From Microcella putealis (GTDB taxonomy: Bacteria; Actinomycetota; Actinomycetes; Actinomycetales; Microbacteriaceae), in assembly GCF_004216575.1 (NCBI RefSeq), contig NZ_SGWW01000003.1, positions 310,001-374,000 on the forward strand: a stretch of DNA of 64,000 nucleotides, written 5' to 3'. Below the pieces are notes generated by a model. It was not told the origin of the DNA. It saw only the letters and a list, made by a program, of their open reading frames with translations, and did not search any database. The translations under genes and the position numbers were made by a program. The first letter of the stretch is position 1. The number at the start of each line of letters is the position of its first letter. Of this stretch, positions 7,997 to 16,897 are shown in pieces.

Positions 7997-9243
7997 ACGC
8001 GGCCGGACGCGCTGTCGGCGCATCCGACCCGTTCGCGCACCGCCGCGGCGACGCGGTCGTGACGGCGCTCGGCGCCGATGGTGAACCGCTCGCGAACACC
8101 GAGATCGTCGTCGAGCAGACCCGGCACGACTTCGGCTTCGGCTGCATCGGCTTCGACCTGATCGACCACGCGAACGGCACGGCCGACGAGTCGCGCCTCG
8201 CCGCCGACTGGCTGGGGCTGTTCAACCTGACCGTGCTGCCCTTCTACTGGGGCCTGTTCGAGCCGAAGCGCGGCGAGCCCGACACGGCGCGGTTGCAGCA
8301 GGCGGCGCGCTGGTTCCGCGAGCGTGGCGTGCGCGTGAAGGGCCACCCGCTCGTCTGGCACACCGTGAAGGCGGCGTGGCTCGACACGCTTCCGACCGAC
8401 GAGGTCGAGCGCATCGTGCGCGAGCGGGTGCGGCGCGAGGCGCGCGACTTCGCCGGCCTCGTCGACGAGTGGGATGCGATCAACGAGGTCGTCATCATGC
8501 CCGACTTCGTCAACGAGCCCGACGGCGTGCCGAACGCGATCTCGCGGCTCGCGCGGCAGCTGGGCCGCGTCGAGATGGTGCGCCTGGCGGTCGACGAGGC
8601 GCGTGCATCCGACCCGGGGGTGCGCCTGCTGCTGAACGATTTCGACCTGTCGGCCGACTACGAGCGGCTCATCGAGCAGGTGCTCGATGCGGACGTCACG
8701 ATTGACGCGATCGGCGTGCAGACGCACATGCACCAGGGGTTCCGCGGGCAGCAGCTCGTCGAGCTCGCCGACCGCTTCGGCCAGTTCGGGTTGCCCGTGC
8801 ACTTCACCGAGACGACCCTCTTGTCGGGCGACCTGATGCCCGCCGACATCGTCGACCTCAACGACTACGTGGTCGACGAGTGGCCGTCGACGCCCGAAGG
8901 CGAGGCGCGGCAGGCGCTCGAGCTTGAGCAGCACTACCGGATGCTCGTCGGGCACCCGAACGTCGCCTCGATCACCTACTGGGGCATCACCGACCGCGGA
9001 GCCTGGCTCGGCGCCCCCGTCGGTCTCGTACGCGCCGACGGCCGCCGCAAGCCCGGCTACGGCGCCCTCCGGCGCCTGATCAAAAACGAGTGGTGGGTCG
9101 CGCCGACCGCGGTGCGCACCGACGAGGCAGGCCGCGTCGCTGTCTCCGGCTTCGCCGGCGACTTTCGCGTAACGGCCGCGGATGCGCGGGGCACGTTCGC
9201 GCTACCCCTCGGCTCGTCGACGCCGACTGTCGCCGTCGGCTAG
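7993..9243 (+). CDS. GH10 endo-beta-1,4-xylanase without signal peptide
   Basis: A 416-residue glycoside hydrolase family 10 protein. The acid/base is Glu165 in WDAINEVV and the nucleophile is Glu273 in HFTETTL; other GH10 landmarks are GHPLVWH and the IGVQTHMHQG strand. About 25 residues precede a short beta domain (AVVTALGADGEPLANTEIVVEQ) and there is no export signal, so the enzyme should be cytoplasmic. It would cut longer imported xylo-oligosaccharides for the GH3 partner, a role described for intracellular GH10 enzymes in some Gram-positives. GTG 7993 overlaps the bxlA stop (GTGA), making this the last gene of the operon. Its stop overlaps the convergent stop of the next gene. Confidence 0.86.
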   Translation: MNAAGRAVGASDPFAHRRGDAVVTALGADGEPLANTEIVVEQTRHDFGFGCIGFDLIDHANGTADESRLAADWLGLFNLTVLPFYWGLFEPKRGEPDTARLQQAARWFRERGVRVKGHPLVWHTVKAAWLDTLPTDEVERIVRERVRREARDFAGLVDEWDAINEVVIMPDFVNEPDGVPNAISRLARQLGRVEMVRLAVDEARASDPGVRLLLNDFDLSADYERLIEQVLDADVTIDAIGVQTHMHQGFRGQQLVELADRFGQFGLPVHFTETTLLSGDLMPADIVDLNDYVVDEWPSTPEGEARQALELEQHYRMLVGHPNVASITYWGITDRGAWLGAPVGLVRADGRRKPGYGALRRLIKNEWWVAPTAVRTDEAGRVAVSGFAGDFRVTAADARGTFALPLGSSTPTVAVG

Positions 9244-10358
9244 GCCCGCGGAACGATCGGCATCTCGCTCGTCGGCGGGATCTCGTTGATCGGATTCGTT
9301 TCGAGCGTCGGTGCGCCGGCGAGATCGGCCGGGTCGGCGTCTCCGGTGCTGAGGTCAGCCGCGGGCGCCGCGCCCTGCTCGCCGCGTTCGCCTTCCTGGT
9401 CATAGCCGGCCCAGCGCAGCACACGCAGGGCAATGAGCGTCAGCACGGGGCTGTCGTCGCCCACGTCGGGGCTGTACGCGCCGACAAGCGGTAGCCAGTG
9501 CAGGCGCTCGCTGTCGGAGTCGACGCTCGGCAGCAGCGCTCCCTGGGCCCAGCGCCCCTTCGGGCCGCGCAGCCGCTCGACCTCGTCGAGGGCGTCGGCG
9601 ATGCGCGCATCCGCATCGAGGCCCGCCTCGCGCAGAAAATCGAGCCCGCGCAGCACGTCGTAGCGGCGCCCGGGCGGGAAGGCGGGCCGCAGGAAGCTCG
9701 GGTCGATGACGTCGCCCGTCGACTTGCGGCGCAGGAGTCCGCGGTCGAGCAGGTAGTCGATGCCGCGCGCGATCGTGTCATCGATCGCCTTGCCCGGATG
9801 CACGCGGCTGTACGCGAGGAGGCCCTCGAGCACGCAGATGGTCGAGTGGAAGGACGAGCGCTTGCTGTCGATGTCGCAGTTCCAGCCGCGGTCTTTGCGC
9901 TGGCGGGCGGCCACGATGCTCTTCGCGAGAGCCGCCGTGTCGTCGTCATCGACGCCGAAGTAGGCAGCGTTGGCGAGCACGATGCCGTTGATGCAGACCT
10001 CGTCGGTGCCGCGGAAGTAGGGCACCTCGCCCGCGGCGTCGTGGGTGACCCGGTCACGCACGAGCTCAACCGCGCGGCGCACGATCGTGTCGTCGGGGTC
10101 GACCTGCAGGGCGCGCAGGGTGGCGAGCGCGATCGTCGCCGAGCCCGCGGGGGAGTCGGCCCAGCCGGTCGGTTCGTCGGCGGCCCACGAGCCGTCGTCG
10201 CGCTGCGCGTTCAGCAGCGCCCGGCCCCAGCCGGCGTGCGCGATGCGGGCGCGCAGCATCTGCAGCACCTCGGGAGTCTCACCCGAAATGTCGCGGGCGA
10301 CCCCGTATTCGAGTGCGGGGTCGAGCTTGACGAGCCAGGCGATCGGGTCACGCATCAT
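9240..10358 (-). CDS. Squalene-cyclase/prenyltransferase-like alpha-alpha barrel protein
   Basis: A 372-residue soluble protein with repeated helical pairs of the terpenoid cyclase/prenyltransferase repeat type, for example WGRALLNAQRDDGSWAADEPTGWADSPAGSATIALATLRAL and GLDFLREAGLDADARIADALDEVERL. It lacks the DxDD motif of true squalene-hopene cyclases, so cyclase activity is not claimed; such proteins are widespread, uncharacterised and sometimes linked to sugar metabolism. The start is the first ATG of an ATG-ATG pair at 10358, with TACGGT (10070-like hexamer at 10365-10370) six bases upstream, a leaderless layout. The C-terminal 50 residues are Pro/Glu-rich. It ends tail to tail with the GH10 gene, stops overlapping by two bases. 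Confidence 0.6.
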   Translation of the reverse strand: MMRDPIAWLVKLDPALEYGVARDISGETPEVLQMLRARIAHAGWGRALLNAQRDDGSWAADEPTGWADSPAGSATIALATLRALQVDPDDTIVRRAVELVRDRVTHDAAGEVPYFRGTDEVCINGIVLANAAYFGVDDDDTAALAKSIVAARQRKDRGWNCDIDSKRSSFHSTICVLEGLLAYSRVHPGKAIDDTIARGIDYLLDRGLLRRKSTGDVIDPSFLRPAFPPGRRYDVLRGLDFLREAGLDADARIADALDEVERLRGPKGRWAQGALLPSVDSDSERLHWLPLVGAYSPDVGDDSPVLTLIALRVLRWAGYDQEGERGEQGAAPAADLSTGDADPADLAGAPTLETNPINEIPPTSEMPIVPRA

Positions 10359-10444
10359 CGCCCCACCGTAGACCCGGGGCAGCCGCGGGGGGAACGGGTT
10401 GCGCTCCCTCCGCGAACGTGCAGGGGGCGACGACCTCTGTGTCG

Positions 10445-11476
10445 CTACGCGCGCGGCGGCGCCGTCGAGTCGCGCACGACGAGGCTCGTCGCGAGGTCCA
10501 TGCGGGCGCTGCCCGGAGGATCCTCGCCGCGTGCTGCCGACAGCACGAGCTTCGCCGCCTCGACGCCCATCTGCCGCAGCGGCTGGTGCACGGTGGTCAG
10601 GCGCGGGCTCACCCAGCGGCTGAGCGGGATGTCGTCGTAGCCGACGATCGACACGTCGTCGGGCACGGTCAGCCCGAGCGAGCGGGCGGCCTCGAGGGCG
10701 CCGAGCGCCTGCAGGTCGCTGCCGGCGAAGATCGCGGTCGGCCGGTCGGGTCGGTCGAGCAGGTGCAGCGCCTGCGTGCGGCCGCCCTCGACGTGGAAGT
10801 CGCCGAAGCGCACCCAGTCGTTCTCGATCGTGAGACCGGCCGAGTTCATGGCCGAGCGGTAGCCGTCGAGGCGGGCAAGCGAGCACATCATGTCGCGGGG
10901 CCCGGTGATCGCGGCGATGCGGGTGTGGCCGAGTTCGATGAGGTGGCGGGTGGCGGCGAGGCCTCCCGACCAGTTGGCCGAGCCGACCGACGGCACGTCG
11001 GGGGAGGGGTCGCCGGCGGGGTCGACGATGACGAACGGAATCGCGCGCGACCGCAGCCGCTCGCGCAGTTCGGGCGGCAGGTCGCTGAACACGAGCACGA
11101 CGCCGGCCGGGCGGCGCCGCAGCACTCCCTCGAGCCACTCGCTGCCGGGGGAGTGCCGGTCGCCCGTCACCGTCAGCACGACGCTGAGGCCCTGCTCTTT
11201 GGCGACCGATTCGACGCCGTCGATGAGTTCCATCGACCAGATGCGGTCGAGTTCGTGGAAGACGAGCTCGATGAGTTCGGCCTTGGTCGTGGTCGCCCCT
11301 GAGCGCCGCTGGTAGCCGTGGTGGGCGAGCAGTTCTTCGATGCGGGCGCGCGTTGCCGCGGACACGTCGGGTCGCCCGTTCAGCACCTTCGAGATGGTGG
11401 CGAGCGAGACACCGGCCTCGCTGGCCACGTCAGAGAGCGTGACCCGGGGGCTGGTGGCGGGGGCCGTGTTCGACAT
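10445..11476 (-). CDS. bxlR: LacI-family transcriptional regulator (BxlR-like)
   Basis: A 343-residue LacI/GalR repressor. The N-terminal helix-turn-helix VTLSDVASEAGVSLATISKVLNGRPDVSAATRARIEELL is followed by a periplasmic-binding-like effector domain. The ATG at 11476 is chosen because it places the helix-turn-helix at the N terminus and lies 23 bases after the ROK gene stop; the longer frame would extend into that gene. Position next to the xylan operon and CGAA-type elements at its own start and in the bxlE leader point to a xylo-oligosaccharide-responsive repressor that also controls itself. The symbol is by analogy with Streptomyces bxlR. Confidence 0.75.
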   Translation of the reverse strand: MSNTAPATSPRVTLSDVASEAGVSLATISKVLNGRPDVSAATRARIEELLAHHGYQRRSGATTTKAELIELVFHELDRIWSMELIDGVESVAKEQGLSVVLTVTGDRHSPGSEWLEGVLRRRPAGVVLVFSDLPPELRERLRSRAIPFVIVDPAGDPSPDVPSVGSANWSGGLAATRHLIELGHTRIAAITGPRDMMCSLARLDGYRSAMNSAGLTIENDWVRFGDFHVEGGRTQALHLLDRPDRPTAIFAGSDLQALGALEAARSLGLTVPDDVSIVGYDDIPLSRWVSPRLTTVHQPLRQMGVEAAKLVLSAARGEDPPGSARMDLATSLVVRDSTAPPRA

Positions 11477-11477
11477 G

Positions 11478-11499
11478 TTTCGAACACTACTCTCGAAAG
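11478..11499. promoter_or_regulatory. Paired CGAA elements before the LacI gene
   Basis: The 23-base gap between xylR and the LacI gene holds TTTCGAA (11478-11484) and TCGAAAGT (11493-11500). Read on the minus strand it contains ACTTTCGAGAG, which also occurs in the bxlE leader (2371-2381). This shared string supports autoregulation by the LacI protein. The spacing differs from the compact CGAAA-N-TTTCG palindrome, so this would be a weaker or different-geometry site. Confidence 0.4.
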
Positions 11500-12714
11500 T
11501 TACGCTTCCGCGAGTGCGGGCGTGGTGAGCGCGTCGATCGGGTCGGCGATGAGCTCGTCCCACGCCAGTTCGGCGGCGCCGATCAAGAGGCGCTGGGCGC
11601 CGAGGGCGGCCGGCTCGATCGTGACCTCCGCGGCCGACGCGGGCAGAGCATCCGCAATGAGGGATGCGCGCTGCGCCTCGTCAGCGCACCGCCAGAGCGC
11701 GGCGAGGTGGCCGCCGAGCACGATGCGGTCGGGGTTCACGAAGTTGACGGCGCCGCGCAGGGCGACGGCGAGCCAGCGCAGTTGCCGGGCAACCTCGGTG
11801 CGGGCCGCGCCGTCGGCGTCCTCCGCGGCGACCGCCGCGACGAGCGCCTCTTCGAGGGCGTCGTCATCAGGGTGCTCGAGGCCGACCGCCGCAACGAGCG
11901 CGTCGCGAGGCGCCAGCGCTTCGAGGCAGCCGCGCGCGCCACACGCGCACAGCGGGCCGGCGGGGTCGAGCCCGAGGTGGCCGAGTTCGCCGGCGTAGCC
12001 CGCGGTGCCGTCCATGGGGCGACCGTCAACGACGAGTCCGCCACCGATGCCGCTGGGGCCGCCATTGAGGTAGAGCATGGTGCCGGCGCCGACCCCGGCG
12101 CCGAAGGTCTGCTCGGCGCGGCAACCAAGGTGCGCGTCGTTCGAGGCGCTGACCGGCATGCCGAGGGCCTCGGCGAGCGGGGCGGCGAGCGGCTCTTCGC
12201 GCCAGCCGAGGTGCGGGGCGAGGCGCACCTGGCCGTCGCGGCGGCGCACGAGGCCCGGCACGGCGACGCCGACGGCGCGCACTTCGACGTGGGGCGCCTC
12301 GGCGGCGAGTTCGCGCACGGTCTGCGCGGTGATCGCCACGGTCTCGGCGACGCTCGGCACGTGGTCGAGCGCGACGCGGCGGCGGGCGACGATCTGCCCG
12401 CCAAGCGAGACGAGGCCGACGTCGATCACGTCGAGTTCGGGGTTCACGGCGGCGACGACGCGGGTGTCGCTCGGGGCAACCCGAGGGCTGGGGCGGCCGA
12501 CGCCCGAGCGCGGGGCGTCGTCGCGCTCGTCGACCCAGCCGTGTTCGACGAGCACCGCGACGAGGTCGCCGATGGTCGAGCGGTTGAGGCCGAGGGCGCG
12601 GGTGAGATCGGCGCGGGTGACGCCGCCGTGCCGGTGCACGAGCTCGAGCACGGCCGACAGATTGCGGCGGCGGAGGGCTCCGGCATCCATGGGGGTCGGC
12701 CTTCTCGGGGTCAT
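11500..12714 (-). CDS. xylR: ROK-family transcriptional repressor (XylR-like)
   Basis: A 404-residue ROK protein. An N-terminal winged helix ([48 protein letters not shown]) is joined to a sugar-kinase-like domain with the ROK zinc region [13 protein letters not shown] and the glycine-rich [24 protein letters not shown]. It is divergent from xylA with a TTG-N10-CAA element between them, which fits a xylose-sensing repressor. The ATG at 12714 has CAGACT (12722-12727) seven bases upstream; ATG 12690 is an alternative eight codons in. The LacI gene follows 23 bases downstream on the same strand, so the two regulators may be cotranscribed. Confidence 0.8.
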   Translation of the reverse strand: MTPRRPTPMDAGALRRRNLSAVLELVHRHGGVTRADLTRALGLNRSTIGDLVAVLVEHGWVDERDDAPRSGVGRPSPRVAPSDTRVVAAVNPELDVIDVGLVSLGGQIVARRRVALDHVPSVAETVAITAQTVRELAAEAPHVEVRAVGVAVPGLVRRRDGQVRLAPHLGWREEPLAAPLAEALGMPVSASNDAHLGCRAEQTFGAGVGAGTMLYLNGGPSGIGGGLVVDGRPMDGTAGYAGELGHLGLDPAGPLCACGARGCLEALAPRDALVAAVGLEHPDDDALEEALVAAVAAEDADGAARTEVARQLRWLAVALRGAVNFVNPDRIVLGGHLAALWRCADEAQRASLIADALPASAAEVTIEPAALGAQRLLIGAAELAWDELIADPIDALTTPALAEA

Positions 12715-12753
12715 GGGTTCCAGTCTGGCGGCAATCGTCGCGCACGTGATACG

Positions 12754-12769
12754 TTGTGTCAACCAACAA
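12754..12769. promoter_or_regulatory. Candidate XylR operator between xylR and xylA
   Basis: TTGTG (12754-12758), six bases, then AACAA (12765-12769), flanked on both sides by TACGT-like words (ATACGTT and ATACGTT). It matches the TTGTG-N6-CACAA repeat at the bxl promoter in half-sites and spacing, and lies where a repressor could control both divergent genes. Confidence 0.55.
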
Positions 12770-12823
12770 ATACGTTCCGCGGTGTCGCAGCGACGCGCCC
12801 GCGCTCTGGAGGACAACGCCACC

Positions 12824-14014
12824 ATGGCCCCGACGCCCACCCCCGCAGACAAGTTCACCTTCGGCCTCTGGACCGTCGGCTACAACGGAGCCGACCCCTT
12901 CGGCGGCCCCACCCGCGCGCCGCTCGACGTCGTGCACGTGGCCGAAAAGCTCGCCGAACTCGGCGCCTACGGCCTGACGCTGCACGACGACGACCTGTTC
13001 GCGTTCGGCTCGTCCGATGCCGACCGGCGGAAGCAGATCGACCGCCTGATCCAGGCGAAAGCGGATACGGGCATCCAGGTGCCCATGATCACCACCAACC
13101 TGTTCAGCGCGCCCGTCTTCAAAGACGGCGGATTCACCTCCAACGACCGCGCCGTGCGTCGCTTCGCGCTGCGGAAGGTGCTGCGCAACCTCGACCTCGC
13201 CGCCGAGCTCGGTGCGCACACCTTCGTCATGTGGGGCGGCCGCGAGGGCACCGAGTACGACAGCGCCAAGAACGTCGGTGCCGCGATCGAGCGCTACCGC
13301 GAGGCCGTCAACATTCTTACCCAGTACGTCACCGACAAGGGCTACGGCATCAAGTTCGCGATCGAGCCGAAGCCGAACGAGCCCCGCGGCGACATCCTGC
13401 TGCCGACGCTCGGCCACGCGATGGCGTTCATCGAGACGCTCGAGCACCCGGAGCTCGTCGGCCTCAACCCCGAGGTCGGCCACGAGCAGATGGCGGGCCT
13501 CAACTTCACCGCCGGCATCGCGCAGGCGCTCGAGGCGGGCAAGCTGTTCCACATCGACTTGAACGGCCAGCGCGGCATCAAGTACGACCAAGACCTCGTC
13601 TTCGGTCACGGCGACCTGCACAACGCGTTCTCGCTCGTCGACCTGCTCGAAAACGGCGGCCCGAACGGCGGATCGGCCTACGACGGCCCCCGCCACTTCG
13701 ACTACAAGCCCTCGCGCACCGAAGACGAGACCGGCGTGTGGGAGAGCGCGAAGGCGAACATGCGCACCTACCTGCTGCTCAAGGAGCGCGCCGCTGCCTT
13801 CCGCGCCGACCCCGAGGTGCAGGAGGCGCTCGCTGCCGCCCGCGTCGCCGAATTGTCGCAGCCGACCCTCGGTGAGGGCGAGACGATCGACGAGCTGCTC
13901 GCCGACCAGTCGGCGTACGAGGGCTTCGACTCGGGCGCCTACTTCAATGGCAAGGGCTTCGGCTTCGTGCGCCTGCAGCAGCTCGCCACCGAGCACCTGA
14001 TGGGCGCGCGCTAG
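12824..14014 (+). CDS. xylA: Xylose isomerase
   Basis: A 396-residue xylose isomerase of the compact actinobacterial class, converting D-xylose to D-xylulose with two divalent metal ions. Conserved landmarks are [14 protein letters not shown] at the start, [14 protein letters not shown], the metal-ligand strand [30 protein letters not shown] and FHIDLNGQ. The ATG at 12824 has GGAGGA at 12808-12813; upstream in-frame starts would run through the divergent promoter and are rejected. It is head to head with xylR and followed by the kinase gene after a hairpin. Confidence 0.95.
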   Translation: MAPTPTPADKFTFGLWTVGYNGADPFGGPTRAPLDVVHVAEKLAELGAYGLTLHDDDLFAFGSSDADRRKQIDRLIQAKADTGIQVPMITTNLFSAPVFKDGGFTSNDRAVRRFALRKVLRNLDLAAELGAHTFVMWGGREGTEYDSAKNVGAAIERYREAVNILTQYVTDKGYGIKFAIEPKPNEPRGDILLPTLGHAMAFIETLEHPELVGLNPEVGHEQMAGLNFTAGIAQALEAGKLFHIDLNGQRGIKYDQDLVFGHGDLHNAFSLVDLLENGGPNGGSAYDGPRHFDYKPSRTEDETGVWESAKANMRTYLLLKERAAAFRADPEVQEALAAARVAELSQPTLGEGETIDELLADQSAYEGFDSGAYFNGKGFGFVRLQQLATEHLMGAR

Positions 14015-14026
14015 CCGCCACACGTT

Positions 14027-14059
14027 CGCGCCGGGTCGCCCTGTCTGCGGCCCGGCGCG
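14027..14059 (+). terminator. Hairpin between xylA and xylB
   Basis: CGCGCCGGG (14027-14035) pairs with CCCGGCGCG (14051-14059) around a 15-base loop, 12 bases after the xylA stop. There is no T-run, so it may attenuate or stabilise the message rather than end it completely. Confidence 0.4.
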
Positions 14060-14152
14060 CCTCGACCCCGGTGGGCCGGGCGCGCGCAGTACCGTTCAGC
14101 CGCGTGCGTCCAGCCCGCCGGCTTTGTCCACCCCGCCCACCCGGAGGCCCGC

Positions 14153-15700
14153 ATGACCCTCGTCGCCGGAGTCGACTCGTCGACCCAGAGCTGCAAAGTG
14201 CTGATCGTCGATGCTGCCTCGGGGCGCGTCGTCCGCGAGGGGCGCGCCGCGCATCCTGACGGCACGGCCGTTCCGCCCGAGGCGTGGTGGCGGGCGCTCG
14301 CCGAGGCGATCGACGCCGCCGGCGGGCTCGCCGACGTCGACGCGATCGCGATCGGCGGGCAACAGCACGGCATGGTGGCGCTGGATGCTGACGGTCGCGT
14401 CATCCGCGACGCCCTGCTCTGGAACGACACGCGGTCCGCTGCGGCAGCCGCGGCCCTGACGGACGAGCTCGGCGCCGCCGAGTACGCGCGCCGCACGGGC
14501 TCGGTGCCGGTCGCCTCGTTCACCGCCACGAAGCTGCGCTGGCTGCGCGACGCCGAACCCGAGAACGCCGCCCGCGTCGCGGCGGTCGCGCTGCCGCACG
14601 ACTGGCTGACGTGGCGCCTGCGCGGCTACGGGCCCACGGGTGAGAGCCCGCTGGGGCCGGTGCTCGACGAACTCGTCACGGACCGCTCGGATGCCAGCGG
14701 CACCGCGTATTTCGACACCGCGCGCGGCGAGTACGACCTCGAGCTGGCTCAGCTCGCGCTCGGCCGCCCTGCCCGCGCTGCCGACCCGTCCCGTGAGGCT
14801 GACCCGGCTCGCGCCGCCGCGCAACCCGACCCGACCGCCGCCTCCGCCCACCCCACCTCCGCCGACTCGGTACGTTTTGCAGGAATCCAGCTCCCTCGCG
14901 TGCTGGGACCCGCGGAATTCCGTGTGGTCGACGCCCCGATTCCTGCAATACGTACTCTCCGGCCCGGCACCCGGGTCGGTGCGGGCGCCGGTGACAACGC
15001 CGCCGCAGCCCTCGGCCTCGACGCTCGCCCTGGTGACGTCGTCGTCTCGATCGGCACGAGCGGCACCGTCTTCGCGGTGAGTGAGACCCCCGTTGCCGAC
15101 CCGAGCGGCGCGGTTGCTGGCTTCGCCGACGCCGCCGGAGCCTTCCTGCCCCTCGTCGCCACCCTCAACGCGGCCCGCGTGCTCGATGCCGTCGCGCGCC
15201 TGCTCGGCGTCGACCACGGGCAGCTCGCCGAGCTCGCCCTCGCCGCCGCGCCTGGCGCGGGCGGCGTCGTGCTCCAGCCCTACTTCGAGGGCGAGCGCAC
15301 CCCGAACCTGCCCGACGCCACCGCGAGCCTCTTCGGCCTGACTCTCGCCTCCACCACGCGCGAGAACCTCGCCAGGGCTGCCGTCGAGGGCATGCTCTGC
15401 GGGCTGGCCGACGGCCTCGATGCGGTGACCCGTCTCGGGGTGCCGGCCGCGAGCATCCGCCTGATTGGGGGTGCGGCGCGCAGTCGCGCGGTCGGCGCCG
15501 TCGCCGCGCAGGTGTTCGGGCTGCCCGTCGTGATCCCCGAGCCGGGTGAGTACGTCGCCCGCGGCGCCGCCGTGCAGGCCACCTGGGTGCTGACCGGCGA
15601 ACGCCCAAGCTGGCCGCTCGACACCTGGGCCGAGCTCGCCGCCGACCCCCGCCCCGAGGTGCGCGCCCAGTACGCGGCCCACGCCGTGCGCACCGCTTGA
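14153..15700 (+). CDS. xylB: Xylulokinase
   Basis: A 515-residue FGGY carbohydrate kinase that phosphorylates D-xylulose, completing entry to the pentose phosphate pathway. The phosphate-1 motif [16 protein letters not shown] opens the protein, and [11 protein letters not shown] and LLWNDTRSA are typical of xylulokinases. The second domain has [30 protein letters not shown] and [25 protein letters not shown]. The ATG at 14153 follows GGAGG at about 14141-14145. The protein is longer than is usual because of an Ala/Pro-rich stretch (about residues 205-265) that coincides with a striking DNA inverted repeat; the catalytic motifs are intact, so activity is likely preserved. Confidence 0.9.
   Translation: MTLVAGVDSSTQSCKVLIVDAASGRVVREGRAAHPDGTAVPPEAWWRALAEAIDAAGGLADVDAIAIGGQQHGMVALDADGRVIRDALLWNDTRSAAAAAALTDELGAAEYARRTGSVPVASFTATKLRWLRDAEPENAARVAAVALPHDWLTWRLRGYGPTGESPLGPVLDELVTDRSDASGTAYFDTARGEYDLELAQLALGRPARAADPSREADPARAAAQPDPTAASAHPTSADSVRFAGIQLPRVLGPAEFRVVDAPIPAIRTLRPGTRVGAGAGDNAAAALGLDARPGDVVVSIGTSGTVFAVSETPVADPSGAVAGFADAAGAFLPLVATLNAARVLDAVARLLGVDHGQLAELALAAAPGAGGVVLQPYFEGERTPNLPDATASLFGLTLASTTRENLARAAVEGMLCGLADGLDAVTRLGVPAASIRLIGGAARSRAVGAVAAQVFGLPVVIPEPGEYVARGAAVQATWVLTGERPSWPLDTWAELAADPRPEVRAQYAAHAVRTA
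14870..14955. repeat. 86-bp inverted-repeat unit inside xylB
   Basis: Left arm 14870-14887 (GTACGTTTTGCAGGAATC) and right arm 14938-14955 match in inverted orientation at 17 of 18 positions; the single difference is T versus A at the seventh base of the arm. They enclose 50 bases that encode the family-typical LPRVLGPAE. The arms are AT-rich compared with the gene and encode residues unlike other xylulokinases ([15 protein letters not shown]). This resembles a small palindromic element accepted in frame. I see no second copy in the window. Confidence 0.6.
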
Positions 15701-15795
15701 CGCCGCCGGCCCGCACCGCGGCCCACGCCGTCACCTCGCGGTAACACCCGCGCAACACGACCGGTCTACCGTCAGCGGTGACGGGAGGGGGTCGC

Positions 15796-16644
15796 ATGCC
15801 GGGCCGCACCGCCGACAACGTGTACGCGGTCGGCGCTCTCGTCGAGCGCGCTGACGCCGTCGCCCTCATCATTGACGCCGATCGGGCGCGCGCTGATGGT
15901 GCCGAGGCCGCGGCCCTCGCGGCGAGCGTCGTCGACCGTGCCCGCCCCGATTCGATCGCGTTCGCGTTCGCGACGGCGCGCGAGCAGGCGCGTCGTGCCC
16001 GTGGGATGCTCGGGGCCGACGTGCGCGAAGCCCTCGATGCGACGCGCGCGCGCATGCCGCGCAAGGTTGTTCCCGAGAAGCTGCACGAGTTTCTGACGTG
16101 GACCCGCGAGCGCGCCGCCCTCGTCACCGGCATCGTCGAGGCTTCGGCCGCCCGCGACGACACGTACCACCTATTCACGCTCGGCCGGGCAAGCACCCGG
16201 GCGCTCGTCACCGTGCGCACGCTCGCCGAGCGGGCGCCGACCGCGGTGGAGCCGGGCGACGCCGCTGCCCTGCTGCGCGCGTGTGGGGCGCTTGAGATCT
16301 TCCGCGCCCGCTCGGCCGCCGAGCCGACCCTCGCCGACGTTGAGGTGCTGCTGCTCACTGACCCCGGGGTTCCGCACGGCCTGCCGTACGCGCTGGCCGC
16401 GATCGACCGCGCGGTCGCCGCCCTCGGCGGTGCGGTCGATCGCGCCGACACTGCTCGCGCCGGCGCGGATTTCGGCGCGCCCCCGTTGCGCTCCGCGACG
16501 GACGCGCTCGACCCCGCCCCGCGCATCCCGCCGCCCATGACGCTGGATGCGCTCCCCGCGATTCGAGACGCCGTCGCGGCGCGCGTCGACGCGGCCGCCG
16601 CGATGGTGGGCGCCGGGGGGCGCGTCGTGGCGTCGCGCCGCTAG
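15796..16644 (+). CDS. Orphan alpha-E (DUF403-like) domain protein
   Basis: A 282-residue Ala-rich helical protein. The pattern NVYAVGALVERADAVALIID, then AFATAREQARRARGMLGADVREALDATRARMP, then FLTWTRERAALVTGIVEASAARDDTYHLFTLGRASTRALVTVRTL follows the alpha-E (DUF403) family, which normally reads like WIGRYVERAEDTAR, ARENAR..REVIS..WEALN and RERAALVTG..DSTMSRDDGWRFL..GR. That family usually sits beside a circularly permuted ATP-grasp and a transglutaminase-like gene; neither is here, so it is divergent and orphaned. The ATG follows GGGAGGGGG; a GTG at 15778, five bases after TACCGT, is an alternative leaderless start. Molecular role unknown. Confidence 0.55.
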   Translation: MPGRTADNVYAVGALVERADAVALIIDADRARADGAEAAALAASVVDRARPDSIAFAFATAREQARRARGMLGADVREALDATRARMPRKVVPEKLHEFLTWTRERAALVTGIVEASAARDDTYHLFTLGRASTRALVTVRTLAERAPTAVEPGDAAALLRACGALEIFRARSAAEPTLADVEVLLLTDPGVPHGLPYALAAIDRAVAALGGAVDRADTARAGADFGAPPLRSATDALDPAPRIPPPMTLDALPAIRDAVAARVDAAAAMVGAGGRVVASRR

Positions 16645-16895
16645 GCCGGCGCCTCGCTCGGCACCGGGCACCGCAGCCGACTGGGCGTCGTGCCGACCCC
16701 GCGCGCGACCGTGTGTTCGGCCATGAGGCGTCCGCAGAGCGGGCACGTGGGGTCAGTGGGCGCCTCGTACGGCGCCTCCTCGCGCCCGGCGCCGACGGCG
16801 GCCGGCCCGGTCGCCTTCCACATCAGCCGCCCGAACGCACCCCAGAAGCCGGGGGTGTCGTTGAACGGATTCAGCGGATTACGTGTGCGCGCCAC
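16641..16895 (-). CDS. Small zinc-ribbon-like protein
   Basis: An 84-residue protein with a possible metal site CPLCGRLMAEHTV in its second half and one further cysteine (LRCP) near the C terminus. The N-terminal half (RNPLNPFNDTPGFWGAFGRLMWKATGPA) is amphipathic. GTG 16895 is taken as start because it lies two bases after the MFS transporter stop; a longer frame runs back into that gene. It is last in a MarR-MFS-zinc-ribbon operon and its stop overlaps the convergent alpha-E gene stop. Function unknown. Confidence 0.55.
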   Translation of the reverse strand: MARTRNPLNPFNDTPGFWGAFGRLMWKATGPAAVGAGREEAPYEAPTDPTCPLCGRLMAEHTVARGVGTTPSRLRCPVPSEAPA

Positions 16896-16897
16896 CC

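Noticed and set aside
14027..14059. Rho-independent terminator fully separating xylA and xylB
   Set aside because: The stem is good but no T-run follows, so complete termination cannot be claimed; it is listed only as a hairpin.
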